This document shows, piece after piece, positions 54,420 to 63,580 of a stretch of DNA of 64,000 nt. Positions within the stretch are counted from its first letter, which is position 1; each line of letters begins with the position of its first letter. Source of the stretch: Ancylothrix sp036704045 (GTDB lineage Bacteria; Cyanobacteriota; Cyanobacteriia; Cyanobacteriales; Oscillatoriaceae). Location: assembly GCA_036704045.1 (NCBI GenBank), contig DATNQM010000016.1, forward strand, positions 1-64,000, read 5' to 3'. Both the position numbers and the translations under genes were made by a program. The notes beneath the pieces were generated by a model, which saw nothing but the letters and a program-made list of their open reading frames with translations, made no database searches and was not told where the DNA came from.

Positions 54420-57400
54420 ATGATTCCTCATCAATTAAGTTTAAAAAATTTCCTTAGCTATGAAAATGCTACTCTGGAGTTCCGGGGCTTGCATACGGCT
54501 TGTATTTGTGGGCCCAATGGGGCTGGGAAGTCTTCTTTGTTAGAGGCGATCTCGTGGTGTCTTTGGGGTGAAAGTCGGGCCGGTTCTGAGGATGATATTA
54601 TTCATTTTGGGGCGAAGGAAGCGCGGGTTGATTATATTTTTCAGGTTAATGATTTTGTTTACCGAGTCATTCGGTGTCGGGTTCGCAGTCAGTTAACAAG
54701 TTTAGAGTTTCAAGTGGCTACAACTTTTGATGAAGATGGTTGTCCGATTAATTTTAAGTCTTTAAGTGAAAGGGGTTTACGGGCAACTCAGGAAAAGGTT
54801 TTAGAACATTTAAAACTTGATTATGAGACGTTTAGTAATTCGGCTTATTTACGTCAAGGGCGTGCTGATGAATTTATGCTTAAACGTCCAACGGAAAGAA
54901 AAGAAATTTTGGCGGAGTTGTTGAAGCTTAATCATTATGATAAGTTGGCAGAAGAGGCTAAGGAAAGAGGCAAAAAGTTTAAGGCTAAGGTTGAATTATT
55001 GGAAGGAGATATTTATTCTTTGCAGTCGCAGTTAGAAGCGAGTGAAGGTACGCTTTTAGAGTTGGCTGAAACGGAGACTAATTTGAATGAGTTGCAGGCA
55101 AAACAGGGGGCTGATGAGTTATGTTTGCAGGGCTTAAAGGATCAGGCGGTTTTACGTCAAAGTTGGGTGCAGCAAATTTCTTGGCACCGGCAGCAATATG
55201 AAGCGGTTAATGGAGAAAGTGAGCGAATAAAACAAGATTTGGCTATGACGAAAGCCCGTCAGCAAGAACTTGAAGCTTTGTTGCACCAAGAAAAAGAAAT
55301 TAGTGCAGGTTATGCGAATTTTTTACAGTTACAAAGTTTAGAGCAAGTTGAAGATGGTAAGTTTCAATTATATCAAGAGTTAGGGGAAAAACGGTCGATT
55401 TTACAACAACAATTTTCTCAACATCTGGCACAATTAAGCGGTCAACTTTCTTCGGCTAAGGCTCAATTTGATTCTCTTTTACAACAAGAGGAAGAATTGC
55501 AGCAATTTTTGCAATCTGCACCGGAAGTTGAGGCTGGTTTAGCTCAACTGCAATTGGCGAAAACTAAGCTAAGTGATTTAGATTGTTTGCAAGGAGAAAT
55601 TACGCCTTTAATTAATCGGAAAAATCAGTTACAAGTGGAATTTGAAAGGGCCGGTGCTCGTGTGGGTGCTCGTCTGGAAGAAATACAGGCAACAACTTAT
55701 CAATTGCAGTTGCAACAACAACGTTATCCACAATTACAACAAGCAGTTATAGAGATTGGAATTCAAATTGAAGAGTTAGAAAAAAAACGCATTTATCAAC
55801 AACGAGTCAGAGAAAAAGGGCTAGAACGTCGTAGTTTTTTGGAACGCTTGCAAACGCAACAGAGAGAATATGAAAGTCGTCTTACTGCTATTCAAGAAAA
55901 AATGGAATTAATGCAAAAGTATTCCGCAGAAGAGGGGGGCGAAAGTTCTAATTTAGAATCGCCTTTTCCCCTTTGTCCTTTGTGCGACCGGCCCCTTGAT
56001 GAACATCACCGAAATTTAGTTTTAGAAAAGCATAATCAAGAACAACAAGATATTTTCAATCAATTGTGGTTAGTCAAGGAACAATTGGCAACATCGGAAA
56101 GAGAAATTCAAGTTCTCCGTACAGAATATCAGCAAATTAGTCAAGAATTAGCCGGTTATGATACCTTGAGAGAACGACGGGGAAATTTGCTTGCCCAACT
56201 CGATGCAACAACGAATGATAGAGAAAAATTGCAACATTTAAGTGGAGAAAAACAACACCTTGAACAATTACTTGCCACCGGCACTTATTCTCCTGAATTA
56301 CAAAAGGAATTGCAACAACTTGAAAAACAAATTAAAGAATTAAATTATGATGAAAAAAACCACGCCCTTGCAAGGGGAAATGTGGAACGTTGGCGCTGGG
56401 CAGAAATCAAACAAGCTGAGATAAAATCGGCAATGCGAAGATGGACACAATTGCAGACAAAAAAACCAGAATTACAAGCTTTAGTTGCCAAATTAAGCGA
56501 AGATTTAGAACAACAAAAGACCGTTTCAGAATATTCACAATCCATAGCAGAAATTGACAAACAATTGGCAGAAATTAAGTATGACCGGCAAGCCCACATT
56601 AATCTAAGAACTGCTTTAAAACAAGCCCAAATTTCTTTAGCAAAGTATCAAGAATTGCTGACAGCCCGCGAAGAATTTCCAAAATTTGTAAATCGGTCAA
56701 AAGAATTAGAACTGCGGTTAGAAGAAAGAATGCAGCAGCAGCAAAAAATAGCCGATCAATTAGAAATTATTAACCGCCAACTTTTAGAAACCCCCGATCC
56801 AAGTGATCAAATACAAAATCTTGACCGAATTATTGTTAGCCGACGCACACAACTTGACCAACTTTTTGCCAACAAAGGACGCTTACAACAACAACAACAA
56901 TATCGAACTTCTTTAGAAACTCAACTGAAAGAAAAACGTTCCTTATTACAAAATGGAATTAAACAACAACGCATTTATTCTGAACTTGCCTCAGCTTTTG
57001 GTAAAAATGGCATTCAAGCCCTAATGATTGAAAATGTACTGCCCCAACTGGAAGCCGAAACAAATCAAATTTTATCTCGCTTGAGTGCCAACCAATTGCA
57101 TATTCAATTTGTTACCCAAAAAGCCAGCAAAACCAAATCTAAATCGGCTAAAGTTGCCGGCAAATTAATCGAAACTCTGGATATTTTAATTGCCGATGCC
57201 AGAGGAACCAGACCCTATGAAACTTATTCAGGAGGAGAAGCTTTTCGCATTAACTTTGCCATTCGTCTTGCCCTAGCGCGTTTGTTAGCAAACCGTTCAG
57301 GAACAGCATTACAAATGTTAATTGTCGATGAAGGATTTGGCACCCAAGATAGTGAAGGATGCGACCGATTAATAGCGGCTATCAATGCCATTGCTTCTGA

Positions 57401-57512
57401 TTTTTCCTGCATTCTTACTGTTACTCATATGCCCCAATTTAAAGAAGCTTTTCAAGCAAGAATAGAAGTCTATAAAACTCAAAATGGCTCAAAAATACAG
57501 CTTTCCGTTTAA
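54420..57512 (+). CDS. sbcC: SbcC/Rad50-type exonuclease subunit
   Basis: A 1030-residue SMC-like ATPase. Walker A is CGPNGAGKSS in the N-terminal lobe. Two long Gln/Glu/Leu-rich coiled coils (about 180-850) flank a zinc hook, CPLC at residues 519-522, at the exact middle of the protein. The C-terminal lobe has the ABC signature YSGGEAFRINFAIRLALARL and Walker B MLIVDEGFG. With the SbcD nuclease it processes hairpins and broken DNA ends. SbcD is not in the window, so the genes are unlinked. It has strong Gln enrichment in the coils. Confidence 0.93.
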   Translation: MIPHQLSLKNFLSYENATLEFRGLHTACICGPNGAGKSSLLEAISWCLWGESRAGSEDDIIHFGAKEARVDYIFQVNDFVYRVIRCRVRSQLTSLEFQVATTFDEDGCPINFKSLSERGLRATQEKVLEHLKLDYETFSNSAYLRQGRADEFMLKRPTERKEILAELLKLNHYDKLAEEAKERGKKFKAKVELLEGDIYSLQSQLEASEGTLLELAETETNLNELQAKQGADELCLQGLKDQAVLRQSWVQQISWHRQQYEAVNGESERIKQDLAMTKARQQELEALLHQEKEISAGYANFLQLQSLEQVEDGKFQLYQELGEKRSILQQQFSQHLAQLSGQLSSAKAQFDSLLQQEEELQQFLQSAPEVEAGLAQLQLAKTKLSDLDCLQGEITPLINRKNQLQVEFERAGARVGARLEEIQATTYQLQLQQQRYPQLQQAVIEIGIQIEELEKKRIYQQRVREKGLERRSFLERLQTQQREYESRLTAIQEKMELMQKYSAEEGGESSNLESPFPLCPLCDRPLDEHHRNLVLEKHNQEQQDIFNQLWLVKEQLATSEREIQVLRTEYQQISQELAGYDTLRERRGNLLAQLDATTNDREKLQHLSGEKQHLEQLLATGTYSPELQKELQQLEKQIKELNYDEKNHALARGNVERWRWAEIKQAEIKSAMRRWTQLQTKKPELQALVAKLSEDLEQQKTVSEYSQSIAEIDKQLAEIKYDRQAHINLRTALKQAQISLAKYQELLTAREEFPKFVNRSKELELRLEERMQQQQKIADQLEIINRQLLETPDPSDQIQNLDRIIVSRRTQLDQLFANKGRLQQQQQYRTSLETQLKEKRSLLQNGIKQQRIYSELASAFGKNGIQALMIENVLPQLEAETNQILSRLSANQLHIQFVTQKASKTKSKSAKVAGKLIETLDILIADARGTRPYETYSGGEAFRINFAIRLALARLLANRSGTALQMLIVDEGFGTQDSEGCDRLIAAINAIASDFSCILTVTHMPQFKEAFQARIEVYKTQNGSKIQLSV

Positions 57513-57718
57513 TCAAAGGTCAAGATTTTGTGCCATATAAAGCCTCAAATTATGCTAATATACTAGAATATTTACAATTATCTGAGGTAAAAAATATATA
57601 AAAGATAATCCTGTCATCCACAAAACAGACAACAAAAAAACACAAACGGTATAAATAACAAGTACAACAGAAAAGAATACTGCTTTTTCATCACCCGGCA
57701 CCCCCAATAGAGGTGGCA

Positions 57719-60700
57719 ATGATCCAAACCGAAAACCTGCACTTGGTCGCCGTTTTGTTTCCCTATTCTCTCCCCATTGTTTATTTTTCGACAATTTTTG
57801 CACAAGCAGCTTTGCATACAATGCCGGTAGCAGAACAATGGCAATTATTCCTTACCGCTATCGCCTTGATAGGGTCAATAGTGTGGTGGCGGTGGCGCAA
57901 AACCTCATCCCAAAACCATCTCCTACCTCCCTCCCTAGAAAATGTCCTTCAACTCGTTGATGCCGGTATTTTGCTTACAGATCCCACCGGCATTATTTTT
58001 TGGTCTAATGCTGCGGCTGCTCAACTGCTAGAAATTGCCCCATCTCAGTTATACGGACAAACAGCATTTAACTCACATTGGCAAATTCTCCAAAAAGATA
58101 GCACATTTTATGCTGACTGGACAACAATTATAATAGATTCCATCACAAAAAGGGAGGTGTTAAATAATATAATTGTTAGTATTCCTAGCACTCCCGCCGT
58201 CAAATTCTTGAACATCACCATTGCCCCTCAACGAGACCACAAAGGCAACCTTCAACAAATTATTTGGACATTAAAAGATATCACCCAACAGCAACAATTT
58301 GAACTAAAATTACAACAATCTCAAGAGAAATGCTACACCCTAGAAACTACCGCTAACGAGATATTTCAAAGACTAATTAATTCGCTTCAAAATAGTCAAT
58401 CTCAGTTTCAACAACTAGCGGCTAATTTACCAGCAGTAATTTATCAGCTTTCTTGGCAAAATGAACAATCTCTATATTTTAAATTTGTAAGTGGCGATAG
58501 TTATGATTTTTGCGAATTACATCCTCCAGAAATTATAGAAAACAATCGCAACTTTCTTGAATTATTACATCCAGATGACAGTAATTCTTGGCAAGAAATC
58601 ATCAACAATGCCGCTAAAGCAAGGCAAGCTTGGAAATGGGAAGGCCGACTAATTACCTCTTCTGGGCAATTAAAATGGTTTAAAGCTATTTGTCAACCCC
58701 AACCTTCCTCAACATCAGAAATAACTTGGGATGGATTATTTATTGACATCACCGACCAAAAAAAAGCCGAAACAGCTTTAACAAAACAAGAGCAAAAATT
58801 AGCTTTGCATTTCCAGCAAACTCCCCTAGCAGTAATAGAATGGAGTTTAGCCTTTGAAGTGACCGACTGGAACCCAGCCGCCGAGAGAATTTTTGGTTAT
58901 AGCAGAAACGAAGCCCTCGGCCAAGCAGCCGCCGACTTAATTGCCCCAGAAATTGTTAAACCAGAACTTAATAAAATTTGGTCACAAGTATTAACAAATC
59001 AAGGCTGGACTCGTAGTACAAACGAAAACATTACCAAAGACGGACGAATTATTATTTGTGAGTGGTACAATACGCCCTTAGTCGATGAAAACGGCAATTT
59101 AATTGGAGTTGCTTCCTTAGCACAAGATATAACCGAGCGCCAACTAGCAGAAGAGGCGTTACGGGAAAGTGAAGCCCGGTTTCGGGCAACTTTTGAGCAA
59201 GCAGCAGTCGGAGTAGCATTGGTGGCCCTAGAAGGGCAATTTCTCCGCGCTAACCAGCGATATTGTGAGATTGTTGGTTACTCCCAAGAAGAACTCCTCA
59301 CAATGAAATTTTCTGAAATTAGCTACCCCGAAGATATACAAATATGTAAAGAAGCAGTGCACCGGATGCGTTTAGGACAAATGCCTGTAGACTCCATTCA
59401 AAAACGTTATATCCGCAAAAATGGCACTCTAGTTTGGGTAAATTTAACCCTATCTTTGGTACGAGAAAAATCTGGAGAACCTAAATATTTTCTTGCTGCA
59501 ATTGTCGATATTAGCCGCAGACAGAAAGCCGAAGAAGCCTTAAGAGAAAGTCAAGAACGTTTCCGCGCCATTGCCGAAGTTACCCCCATTCCTATTTTAA
59601 TTAGCCTCCTTGAAGATGGTTCCTTACTTTATGCAAACCCTGCTTTAGCTGAAGCCTTGGGTTTCTCTTGGCAGGAAATGCAAGAACAAAAAACTTTAGA
59701 TTTTTATGAAAATTATGCCGACAAAGAAACAGTTATGGAAAATTTTAAAAAAGATGGCTTTGTACGCGGTCAAGAAATTCGCGCCCGTAAAGTAGATAAT
59801 ACTTGTTTTTGGATTTCTTTATCAGTACAAGCTTTAACATTTAATGGTCAACCGGCTTTATTAAGTGCTTTTTATGATATCACAGAACGCAAACGTGCCA
59901 ACGCTTTATTATTAGAAAGATCCCGCCTTTCTACCCTCGCCGCAGAAATTGGTGTCGCCTTAGTACAAAGCAGTACCTTGCCCGAAATTCTCCACCGCTG
60001 TACAGAAGTAATGGAGTTATGTTTAGATTTAAGTTTTGCCGGTATTTGGACTTTTAATAAAACTGCAAATTTATTAGAATTACAATCTTTCACCGGCGAA
60101 CAACCGGCAACCACAGAATTTTCTGATCGCATTCCTTTAGGCTTTTCCATGATTGGGTTTATTGCCCAAAATCGTCAACCTTATATTACCCCAGAACCCT
60201 CAAAAATTTTAAGCGATTCTCTAAATTCTTCTTGGGATTTTCCTGCTAGTTTTTTGGCAGGATATCCTTTAATTGTTGAAAATCGTTTAGTAGGAGTAAT
60301 GGCAATTTTAAGCAGAGTTTCTTATAGTGAAGCAGCCCGTAGTACCCTCAGTTGGGTCGCAAATGCTATCGCTGTCGCCATTGACCGCGCCTGGGTTCGT
60401 CAAGAGTTATTATCTGGTAGAGAAGCCTTATTATTTCAACTTGCTAGCCAAATTCGCACCTCTTTAGAATTAAATACTATTTTAGAAACAGCAGTTCATA
60501 AAATCCGCAGTTTATTAAACATTGACCGCTGTGTTTTTATCTGGTATTCTCCCAGCGCTAAAAAGAAAGCTTTTAACATTGTTATGGAGGCAAAAAATGA
60601 TGGTTTACCAAGTATAATAGGTTCCTATGATGCCAAATTATCTCATTCAATTTTGCCAAAATTATCCAATTTAGAAATCCTCCGTATAGATAATTATGAA

Positions 60701-61834
60701 ATAGAAAATAATCCGGTTTGGCGACGTTTTTCTCGTCTATTAGGTTGCACTTCTTTGTTAGCCTTGCCCATTCAAACTCGCCTTGCTACCTCTGGCGGAA
60801 TGAGTCCAAGCGTTGCTATCGGCATTGTTGGCTGTGTTCACTATTCTGAGGTGCGTCCTTGGAACGATAGTGAAGTAGAATTATTAACAGCAGTCACAGC
60901 CCAATTAGCTATCGCTATTGATCAAGCAGAACTTTATTCTCAATCGCTTAATGCTGCAAGTGTTGCTCAGGCAAAAGCAGAACAACTTGCTTCCGCTTTA
61001 CAGGAATTAAAAACAACTCAAGCCCAATTAATTCAAACAGAAAAAATGTCTAGTTTAGGGCAATTAGTAGCAGGAGTTGCCCATGAAATTAATAATCCTA
61101 TTAATTTTATTTATGCCAATCTTACTTATCTGGAAATTTACGCCAAAGATTTATTAAGTTTGGTAGAAATGTACCAAAATGAAGTCGCCTATCCTAGCCA
61201 AACCATTCAAGAAAAGTTGACTTCAATGGATTTTGATTTTTTGGGAGAAGATATAAAAAAGATTTTGTCTTCTATGCAAGTAGGTGCAGAAAGAATACGC
61301 CAAATTGTTCTCTCTTTAAGAAATTTCTCACGGCTGGATGAAGCCGCGATGAAGTTTGTTGATTTACATGAGGGCATAGATAATACTTTATTGATTTTGC
61401 AAAGTCGTTTTAAACCTTCTAAACACCCCGGTATTGATGTTGTTAAGGAGTATGGCACTTTACCGAAAGTTGAGTGTTATGCCGGTCAACTTAATCAAGT
61501 ATTTTTAAACATTTTTTCCAATGCAATTGATGCTCTGGAATTAATACCAGTTCGCGGTTTAATTACAATAAAAACCGAAATTATCTCGTCTTCAGAAGTT
61601 CCTTCTTTTGCAGTAATTCGGATTATTGATAATGGCCCCGGAATGCCGGTAGAGGTAATGTCAAGAATTTTTGATCCGTTTTATACCACAAAGCCAGTTG
61701 GCAAAGGAACAGGTTTAGGATTATCTATTTGTTATCAAATTATTGTGGGTCAACACAAGGGAATTTTACAGTGTTTTTCTGAAGAAGGAAAAGGCACAGA
61801 GTTTTGTATCCAAATTCCCATTCGTCAAAGTTAA
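57719..61834 (+). CDS. Multi-PAS/GAF sensor histidine kinase
   Basis: About 1371 residues. Two N-terminal hydrophobic segments (roughly 10-30 and 42-60) anchor the protein. They are followed by about five PAS/PAC domains (roughly 75-715) and two GAF domains (about 725-895 and 905-1075). The kinase core has His1122 in GVAHEINNPINF, an N box (NIFSNAIDAL), DNGPGMP and GTGLGLSICYQI. There is no receiver, so it needs a separate regulator. GAF2 has LGCTS in place of a bilin Cys-His motif, so bilin binding is unlikely. The start at ATG 57719 is supported by GAGG 5 nt upstream; an in-frame GTG sits two codons earlier. Confidence 0.9.
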   Translation: MIQTENLHLVAVLFPYSLPIVYFSTIFAQAALHTMPVAEQWQLFLTAIALIGSIVWWRWRKTSSQNHLLPPSLENVLQLVDAGILLTDPTGIIFWSNAAAAQLLEIAPSQLYGQTAFNSHWQILQKDSTFYADWTTIIIDSITKREVLNNIIVSIPSTPAVKFLNITIAPQRDHKGNLQQIIWTLKDITQQQQFELKLQQSQEKCYTLETTANEIFQRLINSLQNSQSQFQQLAANLPAVIYQLSWQNEQSLYFKFVSGDSYDFCELHPPEIIENNRNFLELLHPDDSNSWQEIINNAAKARQAWKWEGRLITSSGQLKWFKAICQPQPSSTSEITWDGLFIDITDQKKAETALTKQEQKLALHFQQTPLAVIEWSLAFEVTDWNPAAERIFGYSRNEALGQAAADLIAPEIVKPELNKIWSQVLTNQGWTRSTNENITKDGRIIICEWYNTPLVDENGNLIGVASLAQDITERQLAEEALRESEARFRATFEQAAVGVALVALEGQFLRANQRYCEIVGYSQEELLTMKFSEISYPEDIQICKEAVHRMRLGQMPVDSIQKRYIRKNGTLVWVNLTLSLVREKSGEPKYFLAAIVDISRRQKAEEALRESQERFRAIAEVTPIPILISLLEDGSLLYANPALAEALGFSWQEMQEQKTLDFYENYADKETVMENFKKDGFVRGQEIRARKVDNTCFWISLSVQALTFNGQPALLSAFYDITERKRANALLLERSRLSTLAAEIGVALVQSSTLPEILHRCTEVMELCLDLSFAGIWTFNKTANLLELQSFTGEQPATTEFSDRIPLGFSMIGFIAQNRQPYITPEPSKILSDSLNSSWDFPASFLAGYPLIVENRLVGVMAILSRVSYSEAARSTLSWVANAIAVAIDRAWVRQELLSGREALLFQLASQIRTSLELNTILETAVHKIRSLLNIDRCVFIWYSPSAKKKAFNIVMEAKNDGLPSIIGSYDAKLSHSILPKLSNLEILRIDNYEIENNPVWRRFSRLLGCTSLLALPIQTRLATSGGMSPSVAIGIVGCVHYSEVRPWNDSEVELLTAVTAQLAIAIDQAELYSQSLNAASVAQAKAEQLASALQELKTTQAQLIQTEKMSSLGQLVAGVAHEINNPINFIYANLTYLEIYAKDLLSLVEMYQNEVAYPSQTIQEKLTSMDFDFLGEDIKKILSSMQVGAERIRQIVLSLRNFSRLDEAAMKFVDLHEGIDNTLLILQSRFKPSKHPGIDVVKEYGTLPKVECYAGQLNQVFLNIFSNAIDALELIPVRGLITIKTEIISSSEVPSFAVIRIIDNGPGMPVEVMSRIFDPFYTTKPVGKGTGLGLSICYQIIVGQHKGILQCFSEEGKGTEFCIQIPIRQS

Positions 61835-61884
61835 GCCTATGGTTATCCCCATTCTAAAAACTTACTTGCTACCTAGTTTGTAGG

Positions 61885-61910
61885 TTGGGTTAAATGAAAA
61901 TGCAACCCAA
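61885..61910. repeat. TTGGGTT/AACCCAA intergenic hairpin
   Basis: TTGGGTT (61885-61891) pairs with AACCCAA (61904-61910). The surrounding GTAGGTTGGGTT...CAACCCAA pattern is common in cyanobacterial intergenic DNA. It may also end the upstream kinase transcript. Confidence 0.55.
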
Positions 61911-61986
61911 AATTTATACTATTAAAATAATTTTTATAAACCCTATAAAAAATTATTAAAATCAATTATTTTTACCACCCAAAAAC

Positions 61987-62019
61987 AAAAAAGCGCCCCC
62001 ACAAAGAGAGCGCTTTTTT
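61987..62019. terminator. Bidirectional terminator of psbA and the sensor kinase
   Basis: AAAAAAGCGC (61987-61996) pairs perfectly with GCGCTTTTTT (62010-62019), giving T-runs on both strands between convergent genes. Confidence 0.88.
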
Positions 62020-62065
62020 ATTCAGCAGAAACGCAAAAATGATCACGTTTCCACCATCAAATCAA

Positions 62066-63127
62066 TTAACCACGAAGAAAAGGCGCTTCCACAGCAGCCA
62101 AGTCAAGCGGAAAGTTGTGAGCATTACGCTCGTGCATCACTTCCATACCCAAATTAGCGCGGTTGATCACATCAGCCCAGGTATTGATAACACGACCTTG
62201 AGAGTCGATCACAGACTGGTTGAAGTTAAAACCATTCAAGTTGAAAGCCATCGTGGAGATACCCAAAGCGGTAAACCAGATGCCTACCACCGGCCAAGCA
62301 CCCAAGAAAAAGTGCAAAGAACGGCTGTTGTTAAAAGAAGCGTATTGAAAGATTAAACGACCAAAGTAGCCATGTGCTGCCACAATGTTGTAGGTTTCTT
62401 CTTCTTGGCCGAACTTATAACCATAGTTTTGAGATTCAACTTCGGTAGTTTCCCGCACCAAGCTAGAAGTTACCAAAGAACCGTGCATTGCTGAGAACAA
62501 GCTACCGCCGAATACACCGGCTACTCCCAACATATGGAAGGGGTGCATCAAGATGTTGTGCTCTGCTTGGAACACGATCATAAAGTTGAAAGTACCAGAA
62601 ATACCCAAAGGCATACCGTCCGAGAAGCTACCTTGACCTAAAGGATAGATCAAAAATACAGCGGTAGCCGACGCCAAGGGAGCGCTGTAAGCAACGCAGA
62701 TCCAAGGACGCATCCCCAAACGATAGCTCAACTCCCACTGCCGGCCCATATAGGCAAAAATGCCGATCAGAAAGTGGAACACTACCAACTGGTAGGGGCC
62801 ACCATTGTAGAGCCACTCATCCATACTGGCTGCTCCCCAAATAGGGTAGAAATGCAAGCCAATAGCGTTGGAAGAGGGAACCACAGCACCCGTAATGATG
62901 TTGTTGCCATACAGTAACGAACCGGCAACCGGCTCACGGATACCATCGATGTCCACAGGGGGCGCAGCAATAAAAGCAATGATGAAGCAAATGGTCGCGC
63001 TCAGCAGGGTAGGTATCATCAACACACCGAACCAACCGACATAAATTCGGTTTTCGGTAGATGTTACCCAATTGCAAAAACGCTCCCAGACGTTGCCGCC
63101 TTCACGGCGTTCTAAGGTCGTTGTCAT
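62066..63127 (-). CDS. psbA: Photosystem II D1 protein
   Basis: A 353-residue reaction-centre protein. All functional ligands are present: Tyr161, Asp170, Glu189, His190, His198, His215, Ser264, His272, His332, Glu333, His337, Asp342 and Ala344. It is therefore a water-oxidising D1, not a rogue or chlorophyll-f-synthase type. Residue 130 is Gln, as in low-light forms. The C-terminal extension after Ala344 is only nine residues (AVEAPFLRG), plant-like in length; many cyanobacterial forms have 16. Gly98 occupies a position that is Glu in the D1 sequences I remember (PIWEAAS), and Ala125 replaces the common Cys. No good Shine-Dalgarno sequence precedes the ATG. Confidence 0.98.
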   Translation of the reverse strand: MTTTLERREGGNVWERFCNWVTSTENRIYVGWFGVLMIPTLLSATICFIIAFIAAPPVDIDGIREPVAGSLLYGNNIITGAVVPSSNAIGLHFYPIWGAASMDEWLYNGGPYQLVVFHFLIGIFAYMGRQWELSYRLGMRPWICVAYSAPLASATAVFLIYPLGQGSFSDGMPLGISGTFNFMIVFQAEHNILMHPFHMLGVAGVFGGSLFSAMHGSLVTSSLVRETTEVESQNYGYKFGQEEETYNIVAAHGYFGRLIFQYASFNNSRSLHFFLGAWPVVGIWFTALGISTMAFNLNGFNFNQSVIDSQGRVINTWADVINRANLGMEVMHERNAHNFPLDLAAVEAPFLRG

Positions 63128-63170
63128 GGGTGGATAATTGCGTAATTTAGTTTTCGAGGTTCTATGATAT

Positions 63171-63189
63171 GGGCCTTTTTTGATGGCCC
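63171..63189 (-). promoter_or_regulatory. Hairpin in the psbA 5' leader
   Basis: GGGCC (63171-63175) pairs with GGCCC (63185-63189). On the psbA strand the loop is A-rich (ATCAAAAAA). It lies about 45-60 nt upstream of the ATG and may affect mRNA stability or translation. Confidence 0.5.
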
Positions 63190-63218
63190 AGATTTAATAT
63201 AACAAGGCTATCTAAAAT

Positions 63219-63224
63219 AGCATA
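63219..63224 (-). promoter_or_regulatory. Candidate psbA -10 box (TATGCT)
   Basis: On the minus strand TATGCT is preceded 17 bp upstream by a weak -35 (ATGTAA). It would give a leader of about 85 nt. No experimental start is known here. Confidence 0.4.
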
Positions 63225-63580
63225 GTTTAGTTAATATTTGTTTACATTTTTCTTATTAAAGACTTTATATAAACTTATGTATAACCAATCAAGCAATTTT
63301 GTCAATAGATTTTAAATATCTTTTTGAGGCTGCCCAGGGGGACACGATCTCAAAACCCCAGCCAAGCTTTTGCGCCCTTCCAAGAAAAAAATCTGCCTCT
63401 GGGCCTACTATTTTTTGAGCCTAAAAAATAAAAACCTTAAAATAGTTCACTTAAAACTAGAAAAAATACTTTATCTAGGGTAAATTCTTAAACTCTATTA
63501 GTTTTATCGGGATGCTAAAATCCCCTTAATAAGGGGTAACACCCCTCTTGACAGAAAACGCTTCTTTAATGTGAAAAACT

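Larger units (their letters stand above)
63128..63580. other. psbA upstream region, 453 bp
   Basis: A divergent intergenic region. It has the psbA leader and promoter near 63128-63250, then AT-rich sequence. A segment at 63327-63418 has complementary ends (GCCCAG near 63331 and CTGGGC near 63396) followed by CTATTTTTT, which could be a small RNA or a terminator. Confidence 0.5.

Noticed and set aside
60700..60960. Possible bilin-binding GAF in the second large kinase
   Set aside because: The position of the Cys-His motif reads LGCTS with no following His and no DXCF motif.
62066..63127. Possibility that psbA is a rogue or chlorophyll-f-synthase form
   Set aside because: All Mn-cluster ligands and the C-terminal Ala344 are present.
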